This document shows, in pieces, positions 45,716-58,010 of a stretch of DNA of 64,000 bases. The stretch is from Rhodeus uyekii (lineage: Eukaryota; Chordata; Actinopteri; Cypriniformes; Acheilognathidae): contig JAWRVZ010000285.1 of NCBI GenBank assembly GCA_037043235.1, positions 248,001 through 312,000 of the forward strand. The letters are read 5' to 3'. Position 1 is the stretch's first letter; the number at the start of each line of letters is the position of its first letter. Both the position numbers and the translations under genes were made by a program. The notes beneath the pieces were generated by a model. That model had not been told where the DNA came from. It worked only from the letters and a program-made list of their open reading frames with translations, and did no database searches.

Positions 45716-45729
45716 TTTATGGGGTGCTA

Positions 45730-46926
45730 AAACACTTTGCTTAAGCAGCTGTGCCACGTGTATGTTGTAGAAGAGTAGAACTGTAACATCATCCTGAGGG
45801 AAATGGGCATAATAGGCATTTATGATGCCATCATCCAGAGTCTGTAAGAATCATTTTTCAGGTCGGCATGAGATTCAAGATTGTGTGGGTTTTGTGGCCT
45901 TATTTCAGTAACGTAAACTTTTTTTTTCAGAAACCATGAATGAACAATTTTCTCAAAACTAAACTATTACATACATGTTCCTCACATATTATAGTTTTTG
46001 CTGAATACAGTATAATCCCTAAAAGACTTTAGCCATGAAAATGTTATAAGTAACAGAAATAATCACAAATGTCAGAGCAGTTCAAAACACCTCCAGGCAC
46101 AGAATAAACCCTGAGTGTTAAATAAACTGCCTGCAAATAGATCCTCACCTTATTTGTCCCAAGACAAACGTTATAAAATCATACTGAATGAGATGTTTTA
46201 TTTTATGTACAATTTTGTGGATGATCTACACAGCTTTTGTGGTTTTGGCTACTGTCCTGTGATCGTATTACATACAAATTAAGTGCATTATGTTCTTATT
46301 ATCTGCTTAGTCTTTAACTTAGGATCTATTTACTAATGTTTTATTGAACTTCAGACAGAGTATATAAATTACTCTTTAACTTATTGTTTACAGACAAACG
46401 CTTGGTAATGCTTCTTCAAGTAGAACAGAGCTTACATTAGATCTTCATTCATTTGGCTTCTTCATATTTCCACCAGGAAATGTCAACTCTGCTCACGGTT
46501 ACCATGACATCAGTTTACGAGATGAGAGATCATGCATTCATGCATATACTGTCATAAATTACTCATTTACTTCAATGACAAGCATAAAATTCCCAATGTT
46601 CACTGACATCTTTTAATCAAATTCGTACTTGAATTCAGCTGTTTTAGAAATGCAAATGCATTATTTTAATGTGCATATTAAATATAACTGCATTGAATAA
46701 CATATTGATTAAAAGTATTAAAAGACAAACTTGATTCAAATGTAAATACAAAAAAACATGTCAGATGTAGTGTAAACACAATGATTATGAACATAAAGAT
46801 CCTGGTCAAATCAAAGTGTCAGATAGAGCTAATCTGAATTAAACTGAAAACTGGAGCACAATAGCATATTTAAAAATGAACCTTGGTTAATAAATTCTAC
46901 AGGTGAAATCTTCAAGACAAGTAAGA
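45730..46926 (-). other. 3' flank of the ptchd3-like gene
   Basis: AT-rich; no gene recognised. It includes the likely 3'UTR immediately below 46927. Confidence 0.5.
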
Positions 46927-49900
46927 TCAGTAACAGTCAGGGTCACCAAGCCATTCGTCCACTGATGTGACACTGTTCTCTGCGAGACTTTGTTTATTTT
47001 TCACACGACTGTTTCTACAAGTGCCAAGGAAAGTCAGGAACACTGGGATGAATACGATGCCATGGACGGCTCCAAACAGAATGACCAAGAACATGATTTT
47101 GAAGAAGGTCCTGAAGATGTAACTTTTAGCAGCTGCTAGCACCACCACACCTGCGATCGTGGACACGGCGCCCTGAATGATCGGATAGCCCAGTTTATTG
47201 ATGGCATCCGTGGCTTTCTCATTCGCTGAGGATTTTTCACTTGACACAAAAGCATAGGATATATGAGCAGAGAAGTCCACAGAAAACCCTATACAAATAA
47301 CCAGATTAATCATTGACACAGAGTCTAAACTAACATCCCATAATGCCATGAAACCAGCCACTCCCACAATGACAGATGCAATGGCAAATGTCACCCAAAG
47401 AGAGCAAAGAGGGTTCGGGATCAGAAGAAGTGAAATGACTAACATCGCACATGTGGCGACGACTATGTTTTGGATTGTATTAGTGATGATGATGGCGTAT
47501 TGGTCGAAATAGATGAATGCAGGGTGGAACACAATCAGATCAACGGGTGTCTGCAACTTCCCACATTTGACGGCAGTTTCTCTAAATGCATTCAGCATGT
47601 TCTTCTCATCTATCGCGGTCGTGATGTTCACAGTCTGAATGAACATACGTGAAGCATGAATTGTATTGTTAGTGAAATTAACATCTTGGCTAAAACCAAA
47701 CTGAGTTAGAAATGCTGTTAAATGATTTTTAAACATTGTTTCATTGTCTACATTTATATTATATGTTTGTCCAAACTGCACATACGCATGCAGCCAAGAA
47801 TTAGGAAAAATGTCTGGATTTGCTGGATTTTCTGGATTTGCCATTGACAGATTTTTAAAATTTTGAAAACACACTTCAAGACTTTCGCGAGTAGTTGCGT
47901 TCCAGTACTGAAAGCGTTCGTCTTTTATAACTAGCATGACATTAGGACCAAAGTCAGAGAAGAATATATCTTCATTGTCATAGTAATCACGTACATATGA
48001 GCCGTCTGCTGCTAAATGCTTCAAATCCAGACCTTCCTGTATTTGGAAGCATCCATAGATACTCACTGCCAAATATCCAGCATAGATCAGACACACAAGC
48101 ATCTTAACCCACACTCTTGTCAGAAAAGGGCCGTAATAGTTTTTAAAAAATGAATCCATTGGCATTTCAAATTCCTTGCGCGTGTTTTTATCAAACGCCC
48201 CACCAACACAACAAGCTTTACCATCACAAGAAGCTTTCCCATCCCCACTGGCCTCTGGGACTTTCATGCAGGTCAACCAGTGTCTGTTTCCCTTCTCTCT
48301 CCGTCCGTTCAGCGCGAGACATGCACCGAAGAAGGTGATATTGAAGATGAAGCAGAACAGAAGAGCTGCGCTGGTGTACATACAGAAAGACTGCACTGAG
48401 CGGAAGGGAGTCAGGAGACCGATGTAGAAAGCCAGCACATCGGTCAGTGTTGTGATAGTGATTGAAACACCGGCTTCCCTATAAGTTTCTGCTAAGCGAA
48501 TCTCAACTGGTTTATCAACTTCAGTCTTCTGCCAACAGGAGATCATAATGAACATGTCATCAACGCCAACACCTGGAGAAACACAGAAAGCCTGTGAATA
48601 TTAGTTGTGAGACACCTACTAGATGATGAAATGAATGACGTTTACCGAGAATCAGAAAGGGCGCTGAGGCCACGGTCATGGCAAACGGCATCCCGCAGAA
48701 GAGCAGCAGTCCGAAGCTGGCCAACACAGCCATACCCGCAGAGACCGCACCGGACATGGCCACCCAGACCTTAGTCCTGACACAGTCTAACCTGCGGAGA
48801 AAGACGTGATAGATAAGCTCATTTGGCTTGACTTTGGCACAAATTTAATCTTTAATGCTTTGTAATACCTCATACAAGACAGAACCGAAATGTTAATGGC
48901 CAAGAAATACGTAATCGAGAAAAGGGGGATCACAGAGTCTGAATTGGTCTCGAACTCATTCTGTCTTGATATTGATGTGAAGTAAGACACTCGAACCTGT
49001 AGAAATTAAACAGAAAACACTGTTCAGTTTAGTTACTTTATATATGATTGTGCTGCTTTCTCTTGAAGCACAGGGAAGAATAATTATGGCTAGTTATGAA
49101 AGACCTGGAGAAACATTAGGCAAATATACATGCATACAAATTCGGTTAATTTTCTCAAATGGGTTTTGGTGCTTGAGTTACACTTGCTGGAGGTTATTTG
49201 ATTAATGTTGAAATAAAAGTCAAAACACAACAGCTGAACTTTATTTTCACAAGAACTCAAATCACTAGACTGAATCAGAATCCAATCCAAATTAACCAAG
49301 TACATCCTTGATGAAAGACGTACCAAACAATAAACATCCAAGGAAACTAAACATGTCACAAACCCACCCTAAACTGAAGTAAACATAGATAATTGTGACA
49401 AATATTATATGGGGTTTATGTTATTACAAATATTGGTCATTAGGAAATAATTAAGTCAAACTCACCGTTTTTTGGTCTGTATGGTTTGAGAAGAACTCTA
49501 TAAAGCCATCAAGCCATTTAGTGGTTTCCTTTAACAACTTCTCGTCTAGGAAATAAAAAAGCCTGACTGCTTTTGCACTGGTCAGCACTGAGCTATTCAG
49601 CTCTACACCACCAACACTCGTTCCCAAAAACATGCCGTTATTCATCGGATATGTTATGTTTAAAGAAACAATTGTAGTAGCATTGTAATTTATAATGTCT
49701 AAAATTTCATTTGAGATGCACCTTCCCTTTGCCTTTGCACAGAGGTTTTCAAACGTTTTTCCTGAATTTATACTTTTCACTTGTTTGTCTAGGACAATAA
49801 TGTCACTAAAAGCTGCTTCAGTTAATATATTTTCTCCATGGAGACCTGTGATGATCAAAGAGGCGTAAGTGCCATCAGACGAAAGCCGTAGCTGAGAGAA

Positions 49901-50152
49901 CTCTTCAGTTTGTGGGAAATTTTCCACCACAATTGTCCTCGCCGACTTGGCAGGTCCATTGACAGGTGTAAACTGGTCTTCAATATCATTTGCCTCCCTC
50001 TCCTGAAGAAAGATAAAACCAGCTCCAAGTGCAGCAGCCACATATAAAGATATTACAAGAAACACACATGGATGTCTACCAACAACACAACCGATTTTTT
50101 CAAAGACCTGAGACAGAGGCCTTTCAACGCAGTCTGTTTTACATCTCGCCAT
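46927..50152 (-). CDS. ptchd3-like: patched domain-containing protein 3-like (868 aa)
   Basis: Four exons with consensus splice sites and matching phases: 49466-50152 (ATG at 50152, MARCKTDCVERPLSQVFEKIG), 48869-48996, 48646-48791 and 46927-48572. Total 2607 nt, 868 residues, no internal stop. An N-terminal membrane helix (VFLVISLYVAAALGAGFIFL, about 29-48) is followed by a large extracellular loop rich in N-x-S/T sites (NATT, NITYP, NSSV). A sterol-sensing-type block of membrane segments follows, with the Patched/Dispatched signature GVGVDDMF at the exon 3-4 junction, then a second loop and a second set of helices containing IGFSVDFSAHI, the repeated family motif with its conserved Asp. Length fits the PTCHD3 family. 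These RND-type membrane proteins are thought to move lipids or sterols; mammalian PTCHD3 is testis/sperm-associated. It is the only working copy of the pair. Confidence 0.92.
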
Positions 50153-51069
50153 CCTCTAATAAACTTAAGAAGCTTGCAGTGAATCTCTTGATGTTTTGCA
50201 CAGCTCAAGTAACATCCTCCATCTGCAGTGACTCATTGTTGTCATAATGTACTTATAGTCTGAGTTGAACGTGAACAACTGTCTGTCACTCATTAACAGC
50301 ATGATGTTACTCACTAACAAACTTCCTTGTTTGGAGGGATTTTTGATGCTTCCTTGTGTCAGTTCCAGAAATTGAATGCTTTACTAAGGGGCCACTTTTA
50401 ACCTTTTCGCATGTAAGTTTATAATATTTTCACTGATCCCCAACGTGAGTTTTTTTAAGCGACCGTCATTTTAGAACGTTTCCCGTTATTGTTTCCATGA
50501 CGACGCATCATGCTTGTCACGTGACACACTGATGCCACAAAAGTGCTGTAGGACAGATGTAATCTATTTTAGTAGTTTATTTTTTATTCAAAATATTCAC
50601 AATTTTGTCTGTTTATAATTAAATGGATTGTTATATCCACTTTTATAAACATCGGTGTGTATTTTTCAAACTGTAAAAAAATGAGTATTTAAATGTTTGA
50701 AACCTAAAATAAACTTTATGTGGTTGAAAACACTTAATTGTGATATATGACAAACTCTGAGCGCGTCTGTCTCTGGATCAGCGACAGATCACAAGCGCGC
50801 AAAAACACATTTTAATTGAGCAGTTGATCTTGTGATGCACTGAACGTTTTAATCGCACTGGTGGGATCGATCAATCAAAGGATTAAGGGACCATAATAAA
50901 TGCCAGACTTCAAAGAAATGATTGACTATGACACCTCAGGAATTCCTCCATCCTAAAATTTGATAGAAGTCAAAACCACCACTAGATTCACTTCTACACT
51001 TAGAGCAGGAGGAATGGGTGCAGTATAAAAGATAAAGTGTTTTATCTCATGATGTAAATTCAGTTACAA

Positions 51070-51072
<3 letters not shown>

Positions 51073-51104
<32 letters not shown>
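51073..51104. repeat. (TA)n microsatellite, expanded in duplication copy B
   Basis: TA run in the 5' flank of the intact ptchd3-like gene; the copy A counterpart at 42583-42596 is about half as long. Confidence 0.85.
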
Positions 51105-51108
<4 letters not shown>

Positions 51109-51550
51109 TTTAAATCAACATCCTATCATCCACCTAAGTGTCAAGGCATCAAGAATCTGACAACTGGTTCTAACACAAAAAAAAACATATAGAAAGGAAT
51201 GTTTAAAATGAATAGGATTAACATTGCCTGATGGGCCTGATGCTCCCTGGCACTTTATCCCAAATTTTACGTTTGACATTTGTGATGGTGTGATTTTTGT
51301 TACTCGTAACTACAAATGTAACACAACATGGAAGCTTCAAAGAACTCTTTACCATATATATACCGGTATTTGCATTGTCTGAAATAATCAACATATTTTC
51401 CATACAAACAGAGCTGTATTTAAAATGAAATGTGTTGATAAGAATTTTATTTTCATTTTAAACTTCCAATTAGTTTAGAAAAAAATTACTAATGATTCAA
51501 ATGTCTGTTACATGTAATCACTTCTGCAGCATTGGGATAAAGTTTTAGCT

Positions 51551-52445
51551 TAGAGGATGATTCTTTTTTCATTTATTTTATTTTGGTTCTCACAGATAAT
51601 TAATCATAAAAAATAAAGCTATACATAATAACTGAAAAAGGTGTAGGCTGAAGCCTCTGCTTACTAAACCTACCCTCTATACATAATTATCAATCAAATG
51701 AGCGTCACTTTTTCACATATATTAGTTAATATAAGACAAGAGAAAAGAAAAAGTATACAGAGTATATTGGATTAAATAATTATTTACTTACTTATTTTTA
51801 AACATTTTCTTGAATTTACAAAGTGAATTACTTTACCTTATTTTTTTAAACATATGCATTCCTCTTAGTTTATACTGATTTTCTCTTATTTCAAACAGCC
51901 TCTGGAGACAGGTTGGAAGCAAATTATTATAGACCTTATACATTGTCTGTACAGTATAGAAATTGACTATATCAACAAATTTTAAAGCATTTAAATTAAT
52001 AAACAATTATGTTACAAAAAGGAACAATAGACGGATTATAAGATTATAAAACACGTTGACAATCACAAACTAACAAATCATATAACCAATATAAATCCAA
52101 TATATATGTCCCCAAACCTCCACACAATAGGTCATGTATGGAACTATGAGCGCACAATACAAAATATGTAATGAGTTTTCGTTCAGAATATGTTTAGTTT
52201 TATGTAATATTGCAATGGATTGAGACATTTTTCTTTTTACATGATTAATATGTGGTTTCCAGCATAATTTATGATCTATTATAACGCCTAGAAATGTATT
52301 TTCATATTCTCTAGTTCCTCATTGTTAACCCTAATTTTAACTTTATTATTACACTTTCGATTACCAAATATTGCAAACTTTGTTTTACTTAAATTCAGTG
52401 ACAATCTATTATCATCCAACCATTGAACAGGAGAGGTTTGTTCAT
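51551..52445 (-). mobile_element. LINE reverse-transcriptase C-terminal fragment
   Basis: Minus-strand coding remnants: WLDDNRLSLNLSKTKFAIFG (52380-52440), then FLGVIIDHKLCWKPHI (about 52240-52290), then YKVYNNLLPTCLQRLFEIRE (about 51880-51945). The 3' tail includes the GAAAAAGGTGTAGGCTGAAG phrase common in fish LINEs. A different family from the L2-like LINE at 11064. Its 3' end abuts the right boundary of the segmental duplication. Confidence 0.8.
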
Positions 52446-52639
52446 GGGGGGTATTCCAGAAAGCAAGATTATCTAACTCTTGCTTGATTAATCCAAAGGT
52501 ATGTTGCTTCCAAAAATGCATCCGGGAGTAAGTTCATGGTTCACACACACACACAAGACAACAGAGTGATGAATCCACGAGTCACCATGGAAATGTAAGC
52601 TAAAAAAAAGTGCCGATCATTTATTTGACTTGTTTGTTT

Positions 52640-52705
52640 TCTTATTGTGTGAATTTCGCGCACAAGCACTGTGTACCGAGCCTGAACAGTTATGATAATT
52701 GACGT
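52640..52705. mobile_element. hAT fragment
   Basis: TTTCGCGCACAAGCACTGTG-TACCGAGCCTGA is shared with 15810-15842 inside the hAT element at 14952-16051. Only this internal scrap remains. Confidence 0.6.
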
Positions 52706-53558
52706 CATGTGAGCAACATTCGAAATTCGCGATGTGAACTTACACAAAAAAGTTCAGACAAACTGATTGCTCTGGGGCACTGAGAGATGCAAGGGAGGAA
52801 CGCTGTTACTAAACTGTTTCAGAGATAACCCTCTCACCCTCAGCTCTTAGTTCTGACGATGCGACACAGGGGAGAGATAGCTTGTAGCGTATCACCCCAT
52901 AATAGTGTTTATAGTCCCAGAAAATTCGTAATAATAGAAAATTTGGGGAATAAGCACACAGAAGAAATTAGTCCCATCCATGACTTCATTTATGACACAT
53001 GTGTGATTGCAGATGTAAAATAAAGCAGCTTAATGGAGCCGATACCGGTCAGTTCAAAAAATTGGACCTTGATCGGTCCAGATACTTTAAGATTGATGTT
53101 TGGCATCCCCAATATCTATTTAGTATGTTTCAAAAAAGGAAGGCGATTTTGAAGAGTGAATATCATTAAAACAATGGTGATGGAACTGTCAAATATACTG
53201 TCAATAATACTTGCCTGGTTAACAAAAAAAGAAAGAAAGAAAAGAAAAGACATAAGAATATTGAAAAAATAATATTTTTTATTCTGTGTACTTTTTTCTT
53301 ACAGATTATTCTATATTAAGCAATTTGTTGCAATTCAAAACAATCTATCCAGTTTCAATAATGATTAGGCAACTTTCCTGACTTTAAAGAAAATCATGAA
53401 ATAGTGTATAGTCTTAAATAGCTATTGTTTACACATTTGTTACTTAAAAAACCTTTAAGTATTGTCTGATCCAGTGATTTTATTTTCTTTGACGTTTTCT
53501 TTTTAATGAAATGATAATCCAAGCGTTCCACCTCAACTCTGTTGACCTTGTTTCATTT

Positions 53559-56500
53559 TCATTCTTTTAATTCACTGTATTCTGGAGGGTTTTCTGCAGG
53601 AAGGTGATATATGGGAGGGTTGTTGACCACAGATATCTAAGAAAAAAATCTATATCAACAGCTTGCTTACAGATTACTTATTTATTGATTGATAATATTA
53701 AACAATTTTATATATATATAGACATTGAATTAAAATAATACCTTATTTTGAGGATTATTTTTGGAGTGCCATTTTACTCAAAATCCAGTTTAACTGGGGT
53801 TACAAGCTTTTCTTACCTCTGAGTAGTTAAAATCATTTAAATGATTGGGCCCTGGAGTTATAACTTGTGGAACAAACGGCACCTTTGGAAAAATATATAG
53901 TTTTATTACTACGAAATAAGATAATGATAAAATATTGTTCACATATTTTATTTCAAGACATTTAAGCAGGGAAAAACTGACACCATTGAATTAGTATTTG
54001 CATGTTTCAGAGTCAAAAGCTGTACTGTGATCATGTACACTGTATTTAGAGCGGCTTGATTCACAGTTAATGCTCTCTTCGAATGCTGTGAGTTTCAGTG
54101 TGCTAAAGTTTACTTAAAAAAATGTTATTTGTTATTAGTTATTTGAACAAAAATAATCTTGAGATTTTTACATAGTAAAAGATTGAGGGTTTGAGCATTT
54201 GAAAGTAAAGAATTTAATAAATAAACATTTGTAACATTTATTGGCTCTTGTAATGCGTGAAAGTGTGAGCATCCTTAAAATGTACATTATACAGTAATAC
54301 CTTGAGATACGAGCATAATCCATTCTAGGACGAGCTCGTAACTTGAATTGCTCGCATTTCAAATAATCTTTTCTCATAAGAAATAACTGAAAAAAAAATG
54401 TATCTGGTCCGGCCCTCTAAAAAACTCCCTTATTAGTACTAATAACAATGTAAAAAACATGTTTTTAATTGCTATAGAGACACACACACAAAAAATATAT
54501 ATATAGTGTATAAGGATTCCTGTGATATAAAATAAAATGTGGTTTTCTGAGGAGTTCTTACCTTCGAGACAGACGATACAGTAGCGGCATGTGCGGAGGA
54601 GGAGGAGGGATAACGTAGATAACGCAAACACAATACAGAAGTGTAGTGCTTCTTCCCGTGTTGTGTATTGGATAGACTCAGAAGCTCATATTTATTATTA
54701 TTGAACACTCATAACTCGTGCTGCTCCCAGCTTAATACTGGTGAATCACTCGTTGCCCCCGGTAACCCCCGCTGTAAAACCAAGCTGCCTCTAGTGGAGA
54801 TCATATGCAATTACCCATAAATGAGGAGCTTATTTTCTCGTATCTCAAAGCAACACATTTGCTCGAAGGCTTGCTCGTATTTCGGGACGCTCATATCTCA
54901 AGGTATTACTGTACATGCATATGTGTGGGGTTCAGCTGGTGAAAAAGTTTGTGACCCCAGACGCATCTCTTACCTGTGGAGAACAGCAGCTGATGGCTTT
55001 ATAAGCTAATACTGTGATATAGAGGGAGATGACATACTCAAGGATGGCGAATACCATTGTTACACCACTAATTCCCAAGAAAAGAGTCTGAGAGAGAAAT
55101 CAACATCAACACAAATAATAATGTATATATAATAACTTGCACTCACTGAGGCTCATATAGTAATACAACATATTTATTAAATTATCAGTAATAGTAAGAG
55201 ATCTATAAACTATTTCTGAAATGTCAGGAAAAGTGATGAATGCTGATTGTGTTCAGATGACACATATCAAAAGATAAACCATAGAGTGATCTTACTGTAA
55301 TTACTAAATAAATGTGAATATAAAAGTTGGTGACATACCTTATACATTCTCCCAACATAATAACAGCCATAATCATCATAGAAAGACCCTCGAGCCAAAT
55401 CCACTAAATTGAGGATAAAGGAAATGGCTGCAGTTACGGTACTGAGAATGCTCATCACAAGTGAACTTTTCACCTATAGGTTGAAAGACAAAACATAGAA
55501 TAGATTAATAAATTAACACGAACTTTAGCTTGTTAACATACATGGAAAGGCATATGTATATGACATAAACCCACAAGCAACAATCATCAAGGTTCAAACA
55601 CCAATGGTTCACGTAGATAATTGAAATGTAGTTTTTGCAGCAATGTCCAGTCAATCTACACTGATTTGTTACAGCAAATATGATTCTGTCTAAAGAGAAA
55701 ACTAGAAATCGTTCCTCTTACTGTTATTCCAAAACAAATCCTCTGTTTAATTTTGTACAGTCATAAGATATGCAATCATAAAATATATGGGGTGTATGTG
55801 TAAAACAAATTGATATAAACTACATGACAAAGGATGTCAGACGTCAAATTAAAGTATTTTTGGAGTTATCATTTGCAGCTCTAAATTTTCTATGTCCAGA
55901 AGTGTTTATTTTGAGCTCCTTTTTATTTTTATAATTGATTATATAATATGTGTGGCCTTTTTTTTAAACGGTATATTTGAGTGAATTGTTGTATTTAATC
56001 TAATCAACACAATATATCAGCTCAAAACGTGAAAATTTGGTACACATTCTCATTTTTACACTATGTAAAAACATGTAAATTTTCATAAATGTGCATCATT
56101 CAGATTTGATGTTATTAATTGCTGAAATTTCTACTCGCAAACCTTTTTTTCCCCAGAAAATTCAAATTGTATTATGGCGCTCGCTAGTGTTAGACAGATG
56201 CATGTTTGCACCTGAGTAGATGTTCACGCTTCCTGACCGTCACAATCCTGCTGGCGTGCCTTTTGTTAAGTATGAACCTTTATGTTGAATGGTCCCTGTT
56301 CCCATTGGTTTCTGGGTTCAGTTTCTCATTCCTTTGTGGACTTGCCTAACTTTTTTGCTACACTGATGTGTCTTGTTTTCCTTGTGTAGGGGTGATTGGA
56401 ATCAGTAGAATCAGTACAAATCAGTACAAACACAACATGGTTCAGGCTCCTCTGGTGCTTAAACTCCTAAAAATATCAAGTGTTGATCACATACCAAACT

Positions 56501-57332
56501 GTAACCGGAGGATGAATTCAGTTTGTTTTCTGCAGCAATGCAGAGTGATCCTGAGATGATGTACTGAGAGCAGAGAGAAAGACAACAATCAATGTGTGAC
56601 TTGTGTTATTAAAGACACAACACTTAATTGTGTATTTGTTTCTTACGATGATAGATCCCCAGTAAACAATTCCACTAAAGACAGAGACGGAGTTTGCATA
56701 AACTGTAGATACGATTCCCAACAGGAAAGTCCACAGACCGATCATTATCTGGACAGTCTGTGAAGGACAAGAGACTCTTTTATAAAAAAAACTAAAACAG
56801 TATTACATTTTGAGGAACAATGAACATTTATAGCAGTTGTATTATAAATCAATCTAGAGTACTCTAATTCCATGAAAGCACATATTAATTTACAGATTAG
56901 AAAAATCTCTCCACTACTTCACATTGTCTGATAGTTTGCAACTCCTAAAACATTCTTCTCTGTGACTGGTACACTAAAATGTTTTATGATTTTACTCTGT
57001 AAATGATAAACTTATCTTATATTGTTGTCTTACCTGGATTGTTACCAGGGCATTTCGCCACATAAAAATGTGTGTACTTTGTTCATTTTTCAGAATTTAT
57101 TCTTGTAAATTCCTTACCTCACACTGACATTCACACATATAAATAATACAATAATTTGGGTTTATGAACAATGTCTCACCCCAAGGACTTTTGGTTGGCC
57201 TTTCAGAAATGGCTGAAGTCCATGAAAATGTGAAACTCCTGCCAGCTGTTGTCCATAAACAGGAGCATTTGTCCCAGTTCTAGCTGCTGTTGTGTGTGTT
57301 GGTGGTTGAAATGGGTTGATGGTGTGGGACAT
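53559..57332 (-). CDS. ms4a17a-like: MS4A family four-pass membrane protein (241 aa), copy 2
   Basis: Seven coding exons, all phase 0 with GT/AG borders: 57180-57332 (ATG at 57332, MSHTINPFQPPT...), 56647-56757, 56495-56563, 55339-55473, 54974-55087, 53817-53882 and 53559-53636 (TGA stop). Sum 726 nt, 241 residues. The cytosolic N-terminus ends in FLKGQPKVLG-TVQIMIGLWTFLLGIV, the MS4A signature leading into TM1. TM2 spans exons 2-3 (GIVYWGSII-YIISGSLCIAA), TM3 is in exon 4 (VMSILSTVTAAISFILNL) and TM4 in exon 5 (ISGVTMVFAILEYVISLYITV) ending in the SCCSPQ cluster. The C-tail is proline-rich (NNPPIYHLPAENPPEYSEL) with Tyr residues in PxxY-like contexts. The family includes CD20 and FcepsilonRI beta and acts in immune or chemosensory membranes; this paralogue's role is unknown. 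A MITE and other repeats lie in its introns. Confidence 0.92.
54291..54914. mobile_element. TA-flanked MITE in MS4A copy 2 intron
   Basis: Terminal inverted repeats CAGTAATACCTTGAGATACG (54292) and its complement ending at 54912 are flanked by TA. Subterminal copies of CTCGTA(T/A)(C/T)T repeat inward from both sides. No transposase. It is absent from the corresponding intron of copies 1 and 3. A relative lies at 19315-19445. Confidence 0.8.
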
Positions 57333-57359
57333 TCTTGTTTCTGAATCTGAAATTGACCT

Positions 57360-58010
57360 GCACAGAATCCTAGTAAATAGAGACATATAAAGGATATGAT
57401 GAGAAAATAGATTTATGTAAACATTAATAATTATTACCATAAACATGGTTTTCATGTTGTCGAAAAATCTATGAATGAAGTTGTTAATAGTAGTTTGGTT
57501 TTAACCTCTGTTAAATTATTGTCTTCAACTAGAATAACTAAATAATATTAGATGTAGGTGTAAACATAAAAATTTACTTTATAACACATTTTATAAAGCT
57601 CACATTTAAATTGATCCACATCATTTACATTTAGCAGATACTCTTTTCCAAACACACTAACAAAAGTTCCCTACCAGCCATTATAGATCATTACCAAATA
57701 AAAGAAATGTATTAATTAATAAATAAATAAATAAATCAGATAGTCAGTTTAAGTGTATAATTTTTTGTTTTACCAAGTATTGAAGTACGAGTATGAATTC
57801 TTCTCTTCAGTTGGTTTACCGCACTTTGCTCTGTTCACTCTTCTGAGTTGTAAGCCAGTATCATAAAAGTAATTGCTAATACTGTTTACCAGGATGAAAG
57901 TGTAGGCAGGTGGAGCTCAGGTGGCTAGGAGGAGTGGCAAAGCTGGCTCTTTAAAAAGATTTTAAAAAACAGAAAGCAATAATAATTAACTGAAGTAATC
58001 ATAAATGAGT
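57360..58010. other. 5' flank of MS4A copy 2
   Basis: AT-rich sequence with a repeat tail CATTTACATTTAGCAGATAC at about 57624-57643 (the common fish GTTTACATTTAGCAGACGC phrase) and an (AAAT)n run near 57718-57735. Promoter elements were not identified. Confidence 0.4.

Larger units (their letters stand above)
43176..51550. repeat. tandem segmental duplication, copy B
   Basis: Direct repeat of 37255-43042. It retains the whole ptchd3-like gene and about 2.4 kb of 3' flank that copy A lacks. A short unrelated spacer (43043-43175, with AGCGAC repeats) separates the copies. The (TA)n tract at about 51073-51104 is longer than its counterpart at 42583-42596. Confidence 0.85.

Noticed and set aside
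46927..48572. Niemann-Pick C1 or Dispatched gene
   Set aside because: The exon pattern, 868-residue length and two-loop layout fit the PTCHD3 group; NPC1 has an extra N-terminal cysteine-rich domain that is absent.
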